NCBI RefSeq assembly: GCF_017114825.1
Contig: NZ_JADEVO010000021.1
Span: 1-64,000 of the forward strand
Reading direction: 5' to 3'
Length of the DNA stretch: 64,000 nucleotides
Source of the DNA: Pseudomonas gregormendelii
GTDB taxonomy: Bacteria > Pseudomonadota > Gammaproteobacteria > Pseudomonadales > Pseudomonadaceae
The notes under the pieces were generated by a model, which was given only the letters and a program-made list of their open reading frames with translations, had not been told where the DNA came from and ran no database searches. Both the position numbers and the translations under genes were made by a program. Within the stretch, counting starts at the first letter, position 1. The number at the start of each line of letters is the position of its first letter. This document shows positions 7,645-17,125 of this stretch, one piece after another.

Positions 7645-9924
7645 TTAGAGCACCTTGGCAGTCGCCGGATTATTGATCCGCGCCAACCCAAGGTTCTTCA
7701 GCGCCAACTGCAACGAGCTGTGGATAACTTGCGGGTTGTCGATGGTCATCAGCTCTGCCAGCAACTCTTTGGCCTTGCTCAGATTGATCTGGCGCAGCAT
7801 CCATTTCACCTTGGGCAGGTTGGTGGCGTTCATCGACAGGCTGTCGAAACCCATCGCCATCAACAACACCGCCGCCGCAGGATCACCGGCCATCTCGCCG
7901 CAGATACTCACCGGTTTGCCCTCGGCATGGGCATCACGCACCACGTTCTGCAGCGCTTGAAGCACTGCCGGGTGCAGGTAATCGTAGAGATCGGCCACCC
8001 GCGGGTTGTTGCGATCCACCGCCAGCAGGTACTGCGTCAGGTCGTTCGAACCGACCGAAAGGAAATCGACTTGTCGCGCCAGCTCCTTGGTCTGGTACAC
8101 CGCCGCCGGAATCTCGATCATCACGCCAATCGGGGGCATCGGAACATCCGTGCCCTCGTCGCGCACTTCACCCCAGGCCCGATGGATCAGGTGCAGGGCT
8201 TCTTCGAGCTCGTGGGTGCCGGAGATCATCGGCAACAGGATTCGCAGGTTGTTCAGGCCCTCACTGGCCTTGAGCATGGCCCGGGTCTGCACCAGAAAGA
8301 TTTCCGGGTGGTCGAGGGTGACGCGAATGCCGCGCCATCCCAGGAACGGGTTGTCTTCCTTGATGGGGAAATACGACAGCGACTTGTCACCGCCGATATC
8401 CAGGCTGCGCATGGTGACCGGCTGCGGGTGGAACGCGGCGAGCTGCTCGCGATAGATCGCCAGCTGCTCCTTTTCGCTCGGGAAGCGCTGGTTGATCATG
8501 AACGGCACTTCGGTGCGATACAGGCCAACGCCCTCGGCGCCACGCTTCTGCGCCCGCGCCACGTCCGCCAGCAGGCCGGTGTTGACCCACAGCGGCATGC
8601 GGTGGCCGTCGAGGGTCACGCATGGCAGGTCTCGCAAAGAGTCGAGACCCAGGGCCAGTTGCTTCTCTTCTTCCACCACCTCGGCGAATTGCTTGCGCAG
8701 CACGTCACTGGGGTTGGTGTAGACCTCGCCACGATTGCCGTCGACGATCAGCTCGATGCCGTCAACCTTGGCGTATGGCAGGTCAACCAGGCCCATAACC
8801 GTCGGGATACCCATGGCCCGAGCCAGGATCGCAACGTGGGAGTTACCCGAGCCAAGCACCGAGACCAGGCCAACCAGTGTGCCTTCCGGAACCTCGCCGA
8901 GCATCGCCGGCGTCAGTTCTTCGCTGACCAGAATGGTTCTTTCCGGGTAGACCAGGTTTTGCTGGCGCTCCTCCTGTAAGTAAGCCAGCAGGCGTCGGCC
9001 GAGGTCCTTGACGTCCGATGCGCGCTCACGCAGGTAGGCGTCGTCCATCAGTTCGAAGCGGTTGACGTGATCGGTGACGACCTGGCGCAACGCGCCTTGG
9101 GCCCACTGCCCGGTCTTGATCACGGTGGTGACTTCGTTGCCCAGCGCGGCATCGTCGAGCATCATCAGATAGACGTCGAACAACGCGCGCTCTTCCGGGC
9201 GCAGCTGGGTCGCAAGCTTGGCCGACAAGGCACGCATGTCGGCACGCACACCTTCGATGGCAGTCTTGAACAGCCCAAGTTCGGCATCGATGTCGGTAAT
9301 GGTCTTGTCCGGCACCACATCCAGATCCGCCGGCGGCAGCATGACCACCGCCGTACCGACCGCCGCGCCCGGCGAACCGGGAACGCCGACGAACTTCGCC
9401 TCCTGGATGCCCTTGCCCTGGCGCCCCAGCCCTCGGATCGAGCCGGTGGCCTCGGCGTGGGCGATAACGCCGGCGAGCTGCGCGCTCATGGTCACGAGGA
9501 AGGCTTCTTCACCTTCATCGAACTGGCGGCGTTCTTTCTGTTGAATGACCAGCACGCCGACGACGCGGCGGTGGTGAATGATCGGCGCCCCAAGGAAGGA
9601 GGCGTAGCGCTCTTCCCCCGTCTCGGCGAAGTAACGGTAGCGCGGGTGATCCGCAGCGTTTTCCAGGTTCAGGGGTTCTTCACGCGTACCGACCAGGCCC
9701 ACCAGACCTTCGTTCGGCGCCATGCTGACCTTGCCGATCGAGCGCTTGTTGAGGCCTTCGGTGGCCATCAGGACGAAGCGGTTGGTCTCGGGGTCGAGCA
9801 GGTAGACCGAGCAAACCTGGCTGCCCATGGCCTCTTTGACGCGCAACACAATAATCCCCAACGCCGCCTTGAGATCCTTGGCGGAGTTAACTTCCTGGAC
9901 GATCTTGCGCAGCGTATTGAGCAT
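7645..9924 (-). CDS. ptsP: PTS-Ntr enzyme I (PEP-protein phosphotransferase, GAF-containing)
   Basis: 759 residues. An N-terminal GAF domain (about 1-160) precedes the enzyme I core. The swivelling phosphohistidine domain holds GSGNSHVAILARAMGIP with the phosphoacceptor His363, and the PEP-binding barrel ends with the catalytic cysteine in VSICGEMAGDP. The enzyme phosphorylates NPr and EIIA-Ntr in the nitrogen phosphotransferase system, linking nitrogen and carbon status to regulation. It is 22 nt downstream of rppH, so the two form the operon usual in gammaproteobacteria. Confidence 0.96.
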   Translation of the reverse strand: MLNTLRKIVQEVNSAKDLKAALGIIVLRVKEAMGSQVCSVYLLDPETNRFVLMATEGLNKRSIGKVSMAPNEGLVGLVGTREEPLNLENAADHPRYRYFAETGEERYASFLGAPIIHHRRVVGVLVIQQKERRQFDEGEEAFLVTMSAQLAGVIAHAEATGSIRGLGRQGKGIQEAKFVGVPGSPGAAVGTAVVMLPPADLDVVPDKTITDIDAELGLFKTAIEGVRADMRALSAKLATQLRPEERALFDVYLMMLDDAALGNEVTTVIKTGQWAQGALRQVVTDHVNRFELMDDAYLRERASDVKDLGRRLLAYLQEERQQNLVYPERTILVSEELTPAMLGEVPEGTLVGLVSVLGSGNSHVAILARAMGIPTVMGLVDLPYAKVDGIELIVDGNRGEVYTNPSDVLRKQFAEVVEEEKQLALGLDSLRDLPCVTLDGHRMPLWVNTGLLADVARAQKRGAEGVGLYRTEVPFMINQRFPSEKEQLAIYREQLAAFHPQPVTMRSLDIGGDKSLSYFPIKEDNPFLGWRGIRVTLDHPEIFLVQTRAMLKASEGLNNLRILLPMISGTHELEEALHLIHRAWGEVRDEGTDVPMPPIGVMIEIPAAVYQTKELARQVDFLSVGSNDLTQYLLAVDRNNPRVADLYDYLHPAVLQALQNVVRDAHAEGKPVSICGEMAGDPAAAVLLMAMGFDSLSMNATNLPKVKWMLRQINLSKAKELLAELMTIDNPQVIHSSLQLALKNLGLARINNPATAKVL

Positions 9925-9946
9925 GGCTCGGGGTCGAACTCCGTCG

Positions 9947-10426
9947 TCAGTCGCGCGTTAAAAGGCGCGGGGCAAGCTCTTTGAGAGCGCGTCGATACAC
10001 CTCGCGCTTGAATGTCACCACCTGGCCCAACGGATACCAATAGCTGACCCAGCGCCAGCCATCGAACTCCGGTTTACCGGTCAAATCCATCCGCACCCGC
10101 TGCTCGTTGGAGATCAGGCGCAGGAGAAACCACTTCTGTTTCTGGCCGATGCACAGCGGTTGGCTGTGGGTCCTGACCAGACGTTGCGGCAAACGATAGC
10201 GCAACCAGCCCCGAGTACAGGCGAGAATTTCAACATCTTCGCGTTCCAGGCCCACTTCTTCGTTCAACTCGCGGTACAAGGCGTCTTCCGGCGTCTCCTG
10301 GGGATTGATTCCACCCTGGGGGAACTGCCAGGCATCTTGATTGATACGGCGAGCCCATAGCACCTGTCCGGCATCATTCGTGAGAATGATCCCGACATTG
10401 GGGCGGAAACCATCGGGGTCGATCAC
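9947..10426 (-). CDS. rppH: RNA pyrophosphohydrolase (Nudix) RppH
   Basis: 159 residues if the GTG at 10426 is the start. It gives the conserved N-terminus [15 protein letters not shown] and has a GAGG ribosome site seven bases upstream. A longer frame to 10486 adds non-conserved residues. The Nudix box begins at Gly38 (GG-x4-E-x7-REL-x-EE-x-GL, 38-60). RppH removes pyrophosphate from the 5' end of transcripts, preparing them for RNase E decay. It is followed by ptsP on the same strand. Confidence 0.95.
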   Translation of the reverse strand: MIDPDGFRPNVGIILTNDAGQVLWARRINQDAWQFPQGGINPQETPEDALYRELNEEVGLEREDVEILACTRGWLRYRLPQRLVRTHSQPLCIGQKQKWFLLRLISNEQRVRMDLTGKPEFDGWRWVSYWYPLGQVVTFKREVYRRALKELAPRLLTRD

Positions 10427-10515
10427 GGCAACAACCTCGCAAACGCATGTCGTCGCATTGTTCCACAAAGGTTGTGAAGGCAGCAACGAGCCGGCCTACC
10501 TTATGTGCACTCTTG

Positions 10516-10556
10516 TGAAAAGTCCGTATTCTGGACGCCTTTCTACAGACTTTTCA
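10516..10556. repeat. 9-bp inverted repeat upstream of the HAD phosphatase gene
   Basis: The words tgaaaagtc (10516-10524) and gacttttca (10548-10556) are perfect complements separated by 23 nt, and the repeat ends 13 nt before the next ATG. It could be an operator or part of a leader hairpin. No regulator can be named. Confidence 0.5.
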
Positions 10557-10569
10557 GCGAGTAACTGCA

Positions 10570-11226
10570 ATGCGGCTGGCTTTATTCGACTTGGACAACA
10601 CACTTCTGGGCGGCGACAGCGACCACGCCTGGGGCGATTACCTGTGCGAGCGCGGGTTCCTCGACGCGGTTGCCTACAAGACACGCAACGACGAGTTCTA
10701 TCAGGATTACCTGGCCGGCAAGCTCGATAACGCCGCTTACCTGAACTTTTGCCTGGAGGTCCTGGGCCGCACCGAAATGGCCACGCTGGCGCAATGGCAC
10801 CAGGACTACATGCGCGACTGCATTGAGCCGATCGTGTTACCCAAGGCTATCGAACTGCTGGCCAAGCACCGCGACGCAGGTGACAAGCTGGTGATCATCA
10901 CCGCGACCAACCGTTTCGTAACCGGGCCGATTGCCGAGCGCCTGGGCGTTGAAACCCTGATTGCTACCGAGTGCGAAATGCTCGACGGCCGCTACACCGG
11001 GCGCAGCACCGACGTGCCGTGCTTCCGCGAAGGCAAGGTCACCCGATTGAATCGCTGGCTGCAAGAGACCGGGCATTCGTTGGACGACAGCTATTTCTAT
11101 AGCGATTCGATGAATGATTTGCCGCTGCTTGAGCAGGTGGCGAATCCGGTGGCGGTTGATCCGGACCCTAACTTGCGGGCTGAGGCCGAGAAGCGCGGTT
11201 GGCCGGTGATCACCCTGCGCGACTGA
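10570..11226 (+). CDS. HAD-IB family phosphatase (candidate histidinol-phosphate phosphatase)
   Basis: 218 residues. The HAD motif I FDLDNTLL supplies the nucleophile D7 and acid D9, motif II is the ITATN segment, and motif III/IV is [10 protein letters not shown]. The fold is SerB-like (HAD subclass IB). From memory, the gene at this position in P. aeruginosa (PA0335, next to rppH/PA0336) was reported as the histidinol-phosphate phosphatase needed for histidine synthesis, so that role is likely but inferred from synteny. It is divergent from rppH and convergent with the DUF2269 gene. Confidence 0.85.
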   Translation: MRLALFDLDNTLLGGDSDHAWGDYLCERGFLDAVAYKTRNDEFYQDYLAGKLDNAAYLNFCLEVLGRTEMATLAQWHQDYMRDCIEPIVLPKAIELLAKHRDAGDKLVIITATNRFVTGPIAERLGVETLIATECEMLDGRYTGRSTDVPCFREGKVTRLNRWLQETGHSLDDSYFYSDSMNDLPLLEQVANPVAVDPDPNLRAEAEKRGWPVITLRD

Positions 11227-11231
11227 AGATC

Positions 11232-11274
11232 AAAAGATCGTCCGAAGGCTCGGGCCGCGTTCGGACGATCTTTT
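11232..11274. terminator. Bidirectional hairpin terminator
   Basis: A perfect 15-bp stem (11232-11246 with 11260-11274) has aaaa at its left foot and tttt at its right foot, so it can end transcripts from both the HAD gene and the convergent DUF2269 gene. The arm shares the aaagatcg word of REP family A but lacks the rest of that repeat. Confidence 0.75.
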
Positions 11275-11278
11275 CGGG

Positions 11279-11704
11279 CTAAACCGGCTTAGCGCCCATT
11301 AACCCCGCAATCGCGACCAGGCAAACAAAACTGAACAGCGCCAAGGCAAAGGTAAATCTGCCATTACCCCCCGGCGCCTTGCGCAATTTGTTCAGCCGCA
11401 CCAGCAGCCAGAACCACCCCAACGCCGCCAAGGTATAAAGCACACTGGAGGCCAGCAGCCAGGTCTGCCCCAAGGGCCAGCCCACCAGGTGCACCATCCA
11501 CCAGCCGGTGAATGGCATGCTCAGCAGGGCCAGGCCCATCAGCAGCCAGACAAACACCCGTGGCCGCTGCAAGGTGCGGCTGCCCGCCGTGGCGTCGCCA
11601 CCGCGCCGCGTTTGCCACACCCAGATCCCCAGGCCCAGCGCACAACCCAGCAATATCGCGGTCGCCGCAGTGTGGGCCATTTTCAGGGCGGTTAACGTGT
11701 CCAT
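11279..11704 (-). CDS. DUF2269-like integral membrane protein
   Basis: 141 residues with four hydrophobic helices. The TGWWMVHLVGWPLGQTWLL stretch and the opening LKMAHTAATAILLGCALG resemble predicted integral membrane proteins of the DUF2269 group. It lies 39 nt downstream of ilvA on the same strand and may be co-transcribed with it. No enzymatic motif is seen and the role is unknown. Confidence 0.75.
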   Translation of the reverse strand: MDTLTALKMAHTAATAILLGCALGLGIWVWQTRRGGDATAGSRTLQRPRVFVWLLMGLALLSMPFTGWWMVHLVGWPLGQTWLLASSVLYTLAALGWFWLLVRLNKLRKAPGGNGRFTFALALFSFVCLVAIAGLMGAKPV

Positions 11705-11743
11705 TGTTCGATTTCCTTATGGCTTGCCCAACAGCGTAGTCGC

Positions 11744-13258
11744 TCAGCCCAGAAACAGCAGATAGGCCGGATTGTCGCTTTCGTCCCAATACGGATAGCC
11801 GATTTCTTCCAGCGCCGCAGGCACCAGGTGACGCTCGTCATGCGGTACCTGCAGCCCCGCGACGACTCGGCCGTCCGCAGCGCCGTGGTTGCGATAATGG
11901 AACATCGATATGTTCCAGCGCCCGCCCAGCTTGTTGAGGAAGTTGAACAGCGCGCCCGGGCGCTCCGGGAATTCAAACCGCAGAATCACTTCATCGACCA
12001 CATGCGCGGCACGACCGCCCACCATGTGACGGATGTGCAACTTGGCCAGTTCGTTGTCGGTCAGGTCGAGCACCGGAAAGCCCTGCTCGCCCAGGCTGGC
12101 AATCAGCGCGCTGCGCGGATCGGTGTCCGGATGCGTTTGCACCCCGACAAAAATATGCGCTTCGCTGCCGGTGTTGTAGCGGTAGTTGAATTCGGTGATC
12201 TGGCGCTTGCCGATGGCTTCGCAGAACGCCTTGAAGCTGCCAGGCTTCTCGGGAATGGTCACGGCGATGATGGCTTCGCGACCCTCGCCCAGCTCGGCTC
12301 GCTCGGCGACGTGGCGCAGGCGGTCGAAGTTGACGTTGGCGCCGGAGTCGATGGCCACGAAGGTATGGCCGGTGACACCATGCTGTTCGACGTACTTTTT
12401 GATCCCGGCCACGCCCAGCGCGCCGGCGGGCTCGGTGATGGAGCGGGTGTCGTCGTAAATGTCCTTGATTGCCGCACAGATTTCGTCAGTGCTGACGGTG
12501 ATGACTTCATCGACGTAGTCTTTGCAGATGTCGAATGTGTGCTGGCCGATCTGCGCCACCGCCACACCGTCGGCGAAGATGCCCACGGTCGGCAAGACCA
12601 CGCGTTCACCGGCAGCCATGGCTGCTTGCAGGCAATTGGAATCGTCCGGCTCGACGCCGATGACCTTGATTTCAGGTCGAAGGTATTTAACGTACGCCGC
12701 AATACCGGCGATCAGCCCGCCACCGCCGACCGGGACGAAAATGGCATCCAGGCGCCCCGGGTGCTGGCGCAGGATCTCCATGGCCACCGTGCCCTGCCCG
12801 GCGATGGTATGAGGATCGTCGTAGGGATGAATGTAGACGTAGCCTTTTTCGTCGACCAGTTTCAGCGAGTAGGCCAGGGCTTCCGGGAATGAATCCCCGT
12901 GCAACACGACTTTGCCGCCGCGCGAGCGTACGCCTTCGACCTTGATTTCCGGGGTGGTCTTGGGCATCACGATGGTCGCTTTCACGCCCAGTACCTTGGC
13001 CGCCAGGGCCAGCCCTTGGGCATGGTTGCCGGCAGAAGCGGTGACGACACCGCGCGCCCGCTCTTCCTCGCTCAGTTGGGTGAGCTTGTTGTAGGCGCCG
13101 CGGATCTTGAACGAGAACACCGGTTGCAAGTCTTCGCGCTTGAGCCAAATGCTGTTGCCCAGCCGCTCCGAGAGCTGGCGAGCAGTCTGCAATGGGGTTT
13201 CTACGGCAACGTCATAAACGCGCGAGGTGAGGATCTTCTTGACGTACTGTTCGAGCAT
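11744..13258 (-). CDS. ilvA: Threonine ammonia-lyase (biosynthetic threonine dehydratase)
   Basis: 504 residues, matching the biosynthetic rather than the shorter catabolic enzyme. The PLP lysine is K51 in VFSFKIRGAYNK, and the phosphate-binding loop is PVGGGGLIAG. The C-terminal third carries two ACT-like regulatory repeats (one near EKPGSFKAFCE, the other near ERPGALFNFLN), where isoleucine feedback acts in this family. It converts threonine to 2-oxobutanoate, the first step to isoleucine. It is divergent from rpiA, the same arrangement I recall in P. aeruginosa (PA0331/PA0330). Confidence 0.97.
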   Translation of the reverse strand: MLEQYVKKILTSRVYDVAVETPLQTARQLSERLGNSIWLKREDLQPVFSFKIRGAYNKLTQLSEEERARGVVTASAGNHAQGLALAAKVLGVKATIVMPKTTPEIKVEGVRSRGGKVVLHGDSFPEALAYSLKLVDEKGYVYIHPYDDPHTIAGQGTVAMEILRQHPGRLDAIFVPVGGGGLIAGIAAYVKYLRPEIKVIGVEPDDSNCLQAAMAAGERVVLPTVGIFADGVAVAQIGQHTFDICKDYVDEVITVSTDEICAAIKDIYDDTRSITEPAGALGVAGIKKYVEQHGVTGHTFVAIDSGANVNFDRLRHVAERAELGEGREAIIAVTIPEKPGSFKAFCEAIGKRQITEFNYRYNTGSEAHIFVGVQTHPDTDPRSALIASLGEQGFPVLDLTDNELAKLHIRHMVGGRAAHVVDEVILRFEFPERPGALFNFLNKLGGRWNISMFHYRNHGAADGRVVAGLQVPHDERHLVPAALEEIGYPYWDESDNPAYLLFLG

Positions 13259-13398
13259 CGGAAAGCATCACTGAGCGGGTTGGGCAGGACCAACGAGTCT
13301 AACCCGGCTTCGCGCCACACGACCACACCCCAATCCAAAGCTTTGACCCTACAGGGGTATGCCCCAGGTTTGAGCATGACCTTCGCTGCCCCGCAGCC

Positions 13399-13404
13399 TA
13401 TAAT
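13399..13404 (+). promoter_or_regulatory. Candidate -10 box for rpiA
   Basis: A perfect TATAAT lies 40 nt before the rpiA start; a weak -35-like TGACCT is 16 nt upstream of it. Only the -10 is convincing. Confidence 0.4.
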
Positions 13405-13443
13405 GCCGGCCTTCAGCCCCCTCTTCGGCACTTCGGAGCCCGC

Positions 13444-14118
13444 ATGACCCAGGATCAACTCAAACAGGCAGTGGCCCAGGCCGCCGTCGACTTCATCCTC
13501 CCGAAACTCGATGACAAGAGCATCGTCGGGGTCGGCACCGGCTCCACCGCCAATTGCTTCATCGACGCCCTGGCGCAACACAAAGGCGCATTTGATGGCG
13601 CCGTCGCCAGCTCCGAAGCCACTGCCGCGCGCCTCAAGGGCCACGGGATTCCGGTGTACGAACTCAATACCGTCAGCGACCTGGAGTTCTACGTCGACGG
13701 CGCCGATGAAAGCGACGAGCACCTGAACCTGATCAAGGGCGGTGGCGCCGCCCTGACTCGCGAGAAGATCGTTGCCGCCGTGGCCAAGACGTTCATCTGC
13801 ATTGCCGACGCCAGCAAGCTGGTGCCGGTCCTGGGCGAGTTCCCGCTGCCAGTGGAAGTGATCCCGATGGCCCGCAGCCACGTGGCCCGCGAACTGGTCA
13901 AGCTGGGCGGCGACCCGGTCTACCGCGAAGGTGTGCTGACCGACAATGGCAACATCATCCTCGACGTGTACAACATGCAGATCACCAACCCAGTGCAGCT
14001 GGAGACGCAGATCAATGCGATCGTCGGCGTGGTGACCAATGGTTTGTTTGCTGCACGACCCGCGGACTTGCTGTTGCTGGGCACCAGCGAAGGCGTGAAA
14101 ACCCTGCGCGCAGAATAA
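13444..14118 (+). CDS. rpiA: Ribose-5-phosphate isomerase A
   Basis: 224 residues. Family motifs [14 protein letters not shown] (phosphate binding), the DGADE motif in [19 protein letters not shown] (catalytic acid), and [11 protein letters not shown] are all present. It interconverts ribose-5-phosphate and ribulose-5-phosphate in the pentose phosphate pathway. A GGAG ribosome site precedes the ATG. It is divergent from ilvA and followed by a REP element. Confidence 0.97.
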   Translation: MTQDQLKQAVAQAAVDFILPKLDDKSIVGVGTGSTANCFIDALAQHKGAFDGAVASSEATAARLKGHGIPVYELNTVSDLEFYVDGADESDEHLNLIKGGGAALTREKIVAAVAKTFICIADASKLVPVLGEFPLPVEVIPMARSHVARELVKLGGDPVYREGVLTDNGNIILDVYNMQITNPVQLETQINAIVGVVTNGLFAARPADLLLLGTSEGVKTLRAE

Positions 14119-14135
14119 CCAGAAACACCGATAAA

Positions 14136-14228
14136 CCTGTGGGAGCGGGCTTGCCCGCGATGAGGCCATTACAATCAACATTCTGTTGACTGACCGGCCG
14201 CCATCGCGAGCAAGCCCGCGCCCACAGT
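14136..14228. repeat. REP palindrome, family B
   Basis: The left arm reads cctgtgggagcgggcttgcc and continues into cgcgatgaggcc; the right arm carries the complementary ccatcgcgagcaagcccgcg, with about 40 nt between them. It separates rpiA from the convergent SdiA-regulated-type gene. Confidence 0.85.
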
Positions 14229-14243
14229 GTTTTGGGGTATTGG

Positions 14244-15161
14244 TTAGTTTTGTGCGGGTTTCTTGAACACGTAGAACAGGTTCGGCTCGCTCACCAGGTA
14301 CATCGTGCCTTCGTCATCCATGGCGATCCCCTCCGCCTGCGGCACGGTCTTTTGCAGGCCCTGGCGCCCCTTGCTCAGTGACATGGTACTGAGCGGGCGC
14401 CCGTCCACGTCCAGTTCCAGGATCAACCGCGACTCGTCCGACAGCGCCAGCAGATGGCCGCTGCGCTCGTCGTACTGCAGACTGGACAGGTCTCGCACGA
14501 ACATCCCGGCATCGCGCTTGGGGTTATTGACCACATGTACCGCGTAGGACTTTTCCGGATTGTAGTGCGGAAAACCCTGTACTTCGTAGATCAGCATCGG
14601 GTCGCGCTCCTTGGCAACAAACAGGCGCTTGCCCACCGAGTCGTACGCCAGGCCCTCAAAGCCCTTGTTACCGGCCATATGCACACCAAGGGTCATCTGC
14701 TCGGCGTCCGCCGCGTCGAGGAAGGTGGTGTCTTCCTCCAGATGAATCTTGATCAATCGCTGCTCGCGCTCGTCAGTGATCACGTAGGTGTCGGCGCTGA
14801 TGTACTCCACCGCTTCCGGATCGCCAAAGCCCACCAGCGAAATGCGCCGGATAATCTGGCCATCCAGAGACAGCTCGATCAATTCGGAATTCTTGTTGGT
14901 GACCGTGAACAGGCTTTTGCGCACTGGATCGAATGTCAGGGCCGACACGTCGTCATCCAGGCCATCGATCACCCGCGCCTCGACCGTGACCTGATAACGA
15001 TCAAGACCAATGGAAAGTGCGCTCTCGGCCTGCCACAGCGCATGCAGGTTGAACCAGCCGCGCTCGAACAGGCGCAGGTATTGGCCCATGGCTACGAGGG
15101 CGATCAGCGCAATGACTAAGAAGATCAGGATCAGAGATTTGGGACGGGCCAATCGACGCAT
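14244..15161 (-). CDS. SdiA-regulated family beta-propeller-like protein, copy 1
   Basis: 305 residues from the ATG at 15161; the N-terminal extension to 15254 was dropped because the conserved part starts MRRLARPKSL and leads straight into a single membrane anchor. The periplasmic part contains repeated blocks such as VSALTFDPVRKSLFTVTNKN, KGFEGLAYDSVGKRLFVAKE and LSSLQYDERSGHLLALSDES, the pattern of SdiA-regulated (YjiK-like) proteins with a propeller fold. It is paralogous to the next upstream gene. The function is unknown. Confidence 0.8.
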   Translation of the reverse strand: MRRLARPKSLILIFLVIALIALVAMGQYLRLFERGWFNLHALWQAESALSIGLDRYQVTVEARVIDGLDDDVSALTFDPVRKSLFTVTNKNSELIELSLDGQIIRRISLVGFGDPEAVEYISADTYVITDEREQRLIKIHLEEDTTFLDAADAEQMTLGVHMAGNKGFEGLAYDSVGKRLFVAKERDPMLIYEVQGFPHYNPEKSYAVHVVNNPKRDAGMFVRDLSSLQYDERSGHLLALSDESRLILELDVDGRPLSTMSLSKGRQGLQKTVPQAEGIAMDDEGTMYLVSEPNLFYVFKKPAQN

Positions 15162-15288
15162 TCTGGTGTGCTCGGATTCAAAACAGGCGGATGAAATACC
15201 ACGCCTGTCTGAACTGAAGCTTAATGGCCACTTGCCTGCGCCTACAACGTCCAAATTTCTCCTACAGGTTTTCAGCGTGTTTTTCGGA

Positions 15289-16218
15289 TCAGTGTTGTTT
15301 TTCGAAGCGGTAAAACAAGTTCGGCTCGCTCACCATGTACAGGTTGCCAGCGTCATCCATGGTCACGCCTTCGGCTCGGGGGATGGTGTTCTCCAACCCG
15401 TTGAAGCCCCCCAGCAAGGTCATGAAGCTGACCTGCTTGCCCTGCTCGTCCAGCTCCAGCAGCAGGTGGGAATCGGCTGACAGCACCAGGGTATGGCCGG
15501 TGCGTGGGTCGATGGCCAGGGCAGACAGATTACGCAGGTCCAGTTCGTCACTGTCGAGCTTCTGCTTGTCGCCCGCCAGCGAGACGCCGTCGCTGCTTTT
15601 CCAGGTGAACAGCGCCGGTGGACGCTCTTCACCTAACAACATCTGCTGATTGCGCGAGTCCCAGACGATGGCTTCGAACGCCTTGTTCTGATCTTTCGAA
15701 GGGCCAAGATCGTACTTGGGGAAGTCGCCGATGTTCAGCTCCCGGGTATCGGCATCGACCTTGACTATGGACAGCAGGTGCTCGCGCTCGTCGACGATGG
15801 CCATCAGGCCATTGCCCATCACCGTCAGGCCTTCCGGATTGCTCCAGCCGACCAGGGGCATCTTGCGCAGCACGTCGCCCTGCAAGGACAGTTCGACGAG
15901 GAACGGGTTCTTGCCCATGACCGAGAACAGGGTTTTGGTCTGAGGGTTGTACGCCAGGTCGGACGCTTCGTCCTTCTCCATGCCTGGCAGCAATTTGGCG
16001 TCGATGACTGCGGTGTAATTCGGCAGCCAGATACTTTCCTGGCGCTCGGCGGGGCTTTCGAAACGTTCCTGCAACCAGAGCGCACCGCGGTCATCCCAAT
16101 GCATGGCAATGGCCAGGCCATAGGTTATGGCGGCAACCAGCAATAGCCAGTAATACCAGCGCATGAAAAAGCGCGGGCGGCGGGCAGGTTTCAGCGTGGG
16201 CAGCGGTGGGTTGGCCAT
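15289..16218 (-). CDS. SdiA-regulated family beta-propeller-like protein, copy 2
   Basis: 309 residues. A basic N-terminus and one membrane segment (about 20-38) precede a periplasmic domain with the same blocks as the neighbouring copy: ASDLAYNPQTKTLFSVMGKN, LSALAIDPRTGHTLVLSADS, and the shared ending E-G-V/I-x-MDD-x-G-x-x-Y-x-VSEPNLFY. The two genes are on the same strand 127 nt apart and are probably an old tandem duplication. No catalytic residues are evident, so I cannot assign a substrate. Confidence 0.8.
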   Translation of the reverse strand: MANPPLPTLKPARRPRFFMRWYYWLLLVAAITYGLAIAMHWDDRGALWLQERFESPAERQESIWLPNYTAVIDAKLLPGMEKDEASDLAYNPQTKTLFSVMGKNPFLVELSLQGDVLRKMPLVGWSNPEGLTVMGNGLMAIVDEREHLLSIVKVDADTRELNIGDFPKYDLGPSKDQNKAFEAIVWDSRNQQMLLGEERPPALFTWKSSDGVSLAGDKQKLDSDELDLRNLSALAIDPRTGHTLVLSADSHLLLELDEQGKQVSFMTLLGGFNGLENTIPRAEGVTMDDAGNLYMVSEPNLFYRFEKQH

Positions 16219-16283
16219 TAACGGATGGATTCCGGATAGTCATGAATGGGAGTCATGGGAGCAATCCCGGTTGGGATGCAATT

Positions 16284-16379
16284 CCTGTGGGAGCAACGCT
16301 TGCTCGCGATGAGGCCTTTGAATTCAACATTGAAGTTGAATGGTGGACCGCTATCGCGAGCAAGCGTTGCTCCCACAGG
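16284..16379. repeat. REP palindrome, family B variant
   Basis: Arms cctgtgggagcaacgcttgc and its complement near 16350-16379 are nearly perfect. Their cores read caacgcttgctcgcgat instead of the usual gcgggcttgcccgcgat. It lies in the gap between the FAH-family gene and SdiA-regulated copy 2. Confidence 0.85.
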
Positions 16380-16422
16380 CAGCTCTCCACAGGCAGCTTT
16401 GCTTCCACGGGAGGGTGTGCTG

Positions 16423-17088
16423 TCAGCGGACGCTGGTGGTAAAGCTGCTGGCGCCGGGCAATTCGATGACCAGTTCGTCGCCGACATTCAGCGGGCCAAC
16501 GCCCACTGGCGTGCCTGTCAGGATCACGTCACCGGCCTGCAGCGAGAAGCATCCGGCCATGTGCTGGATCATCGGCACGATAGGGTTGAGCATGGCGCTG
16601 CTGTTGCCGTCCTGGCGAACTTGACCATTGATGGTCAGGCGAATGCCGATGTCGGTCAGGTCGGCGAAGGTGCTGCCGGATACGAACGGCGCAATCACCG
16701 CCGCGCCATCGAATGACTTGGCGATTTCCCAGGGCAGGCCCTTGGATTTCAGTTCAGCCTGCTTGTCGCGCAGCGTCAGGTCCAGGGCCGGTGCGAAACC
16801 CGAGATCGCATCCAGCACTTCTTCCCGGCTTGGCTTGGTCGACAGCGGCTTGCCGATCAATACGGCGATTTCTGCTTCGTAATGCACCGAACCACGCTCG
16901 GTCGGAATGCTGAAGCCGCCTTCGAGCGGCACGACGCAACTGCCCGGCTTGATGAACAGCAGCGGTTCGGTAGGCACCGGGTTGTCCAGTTCCTTGGCGT
17001 GTTCGGCGTAGTTACGACCGATGCAGACCACTTTGCCCAGTGGAAAGTGGATACGCGTACCGTCGACATACTGGTGCTGATAGCTCAT
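16423..17088 (-). CDS. Fumarylacetoacetate hydrolase-family protein (acylpyruvase / oxaloacetate decarboxylase-like)
   Basis: 221 residues, the short single-domain FAHD1/YcgM type. Motifs include GKVVCIGRNYAEHAKEL, FIKPGSCVV, the metal-binding glutamates in HYEAEIAVLIG, and VILTGTPVGVGPL. Enzymes of this group hydrolyse acylpyruvates or decarboxylate oxaloacetate with Mg(II). It is on the same strand as the flavoprotein dehydrogenase gene, 37 nt downstream of it, so the two may share an mRNA. The exact substrate is not determined. Confidence 0.88.
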   Translation of the reverse strand: MSYQHQYVDGTRIHFPLGKVVCIGRNYAEHAKELDNPVPTEPLLFIKPGSCVVPLEGGFSIPTERGSVHYEAEIAVLIGKPLSTKPSREEVLDAISGFAPALDLTLRDKQAELKSKGLPWEIAKSFDGAAVIAPFVSGSTFADLTDIGIRLTINGQVRQDGNSSAMLNPIVPMIQHMAGCFSLQAGDVILTGTPVGVGPLNVGDELVIELPGASSFTTSVR

Positions 17089-17125
17089 TGACCGGCTCCT
17101 GGTTCGTAGCGCTTAAGTTCGAAAG

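Noticed and set aside
7582..8979. 465-codon plus-strand frame opposite ptsP
   Set aside because: Shadow frame with Q/H/R-rich translation; ptsP is unambiguous.
13345..13357. accctacaggggt upstream of rpiA as a MerR-type operator
   Set aside because: It resembles half of the CadR site, but the dyad is imperfect, no -10 sits at the required 19-20 nt spacing, and no merR-type gene is adjacent.
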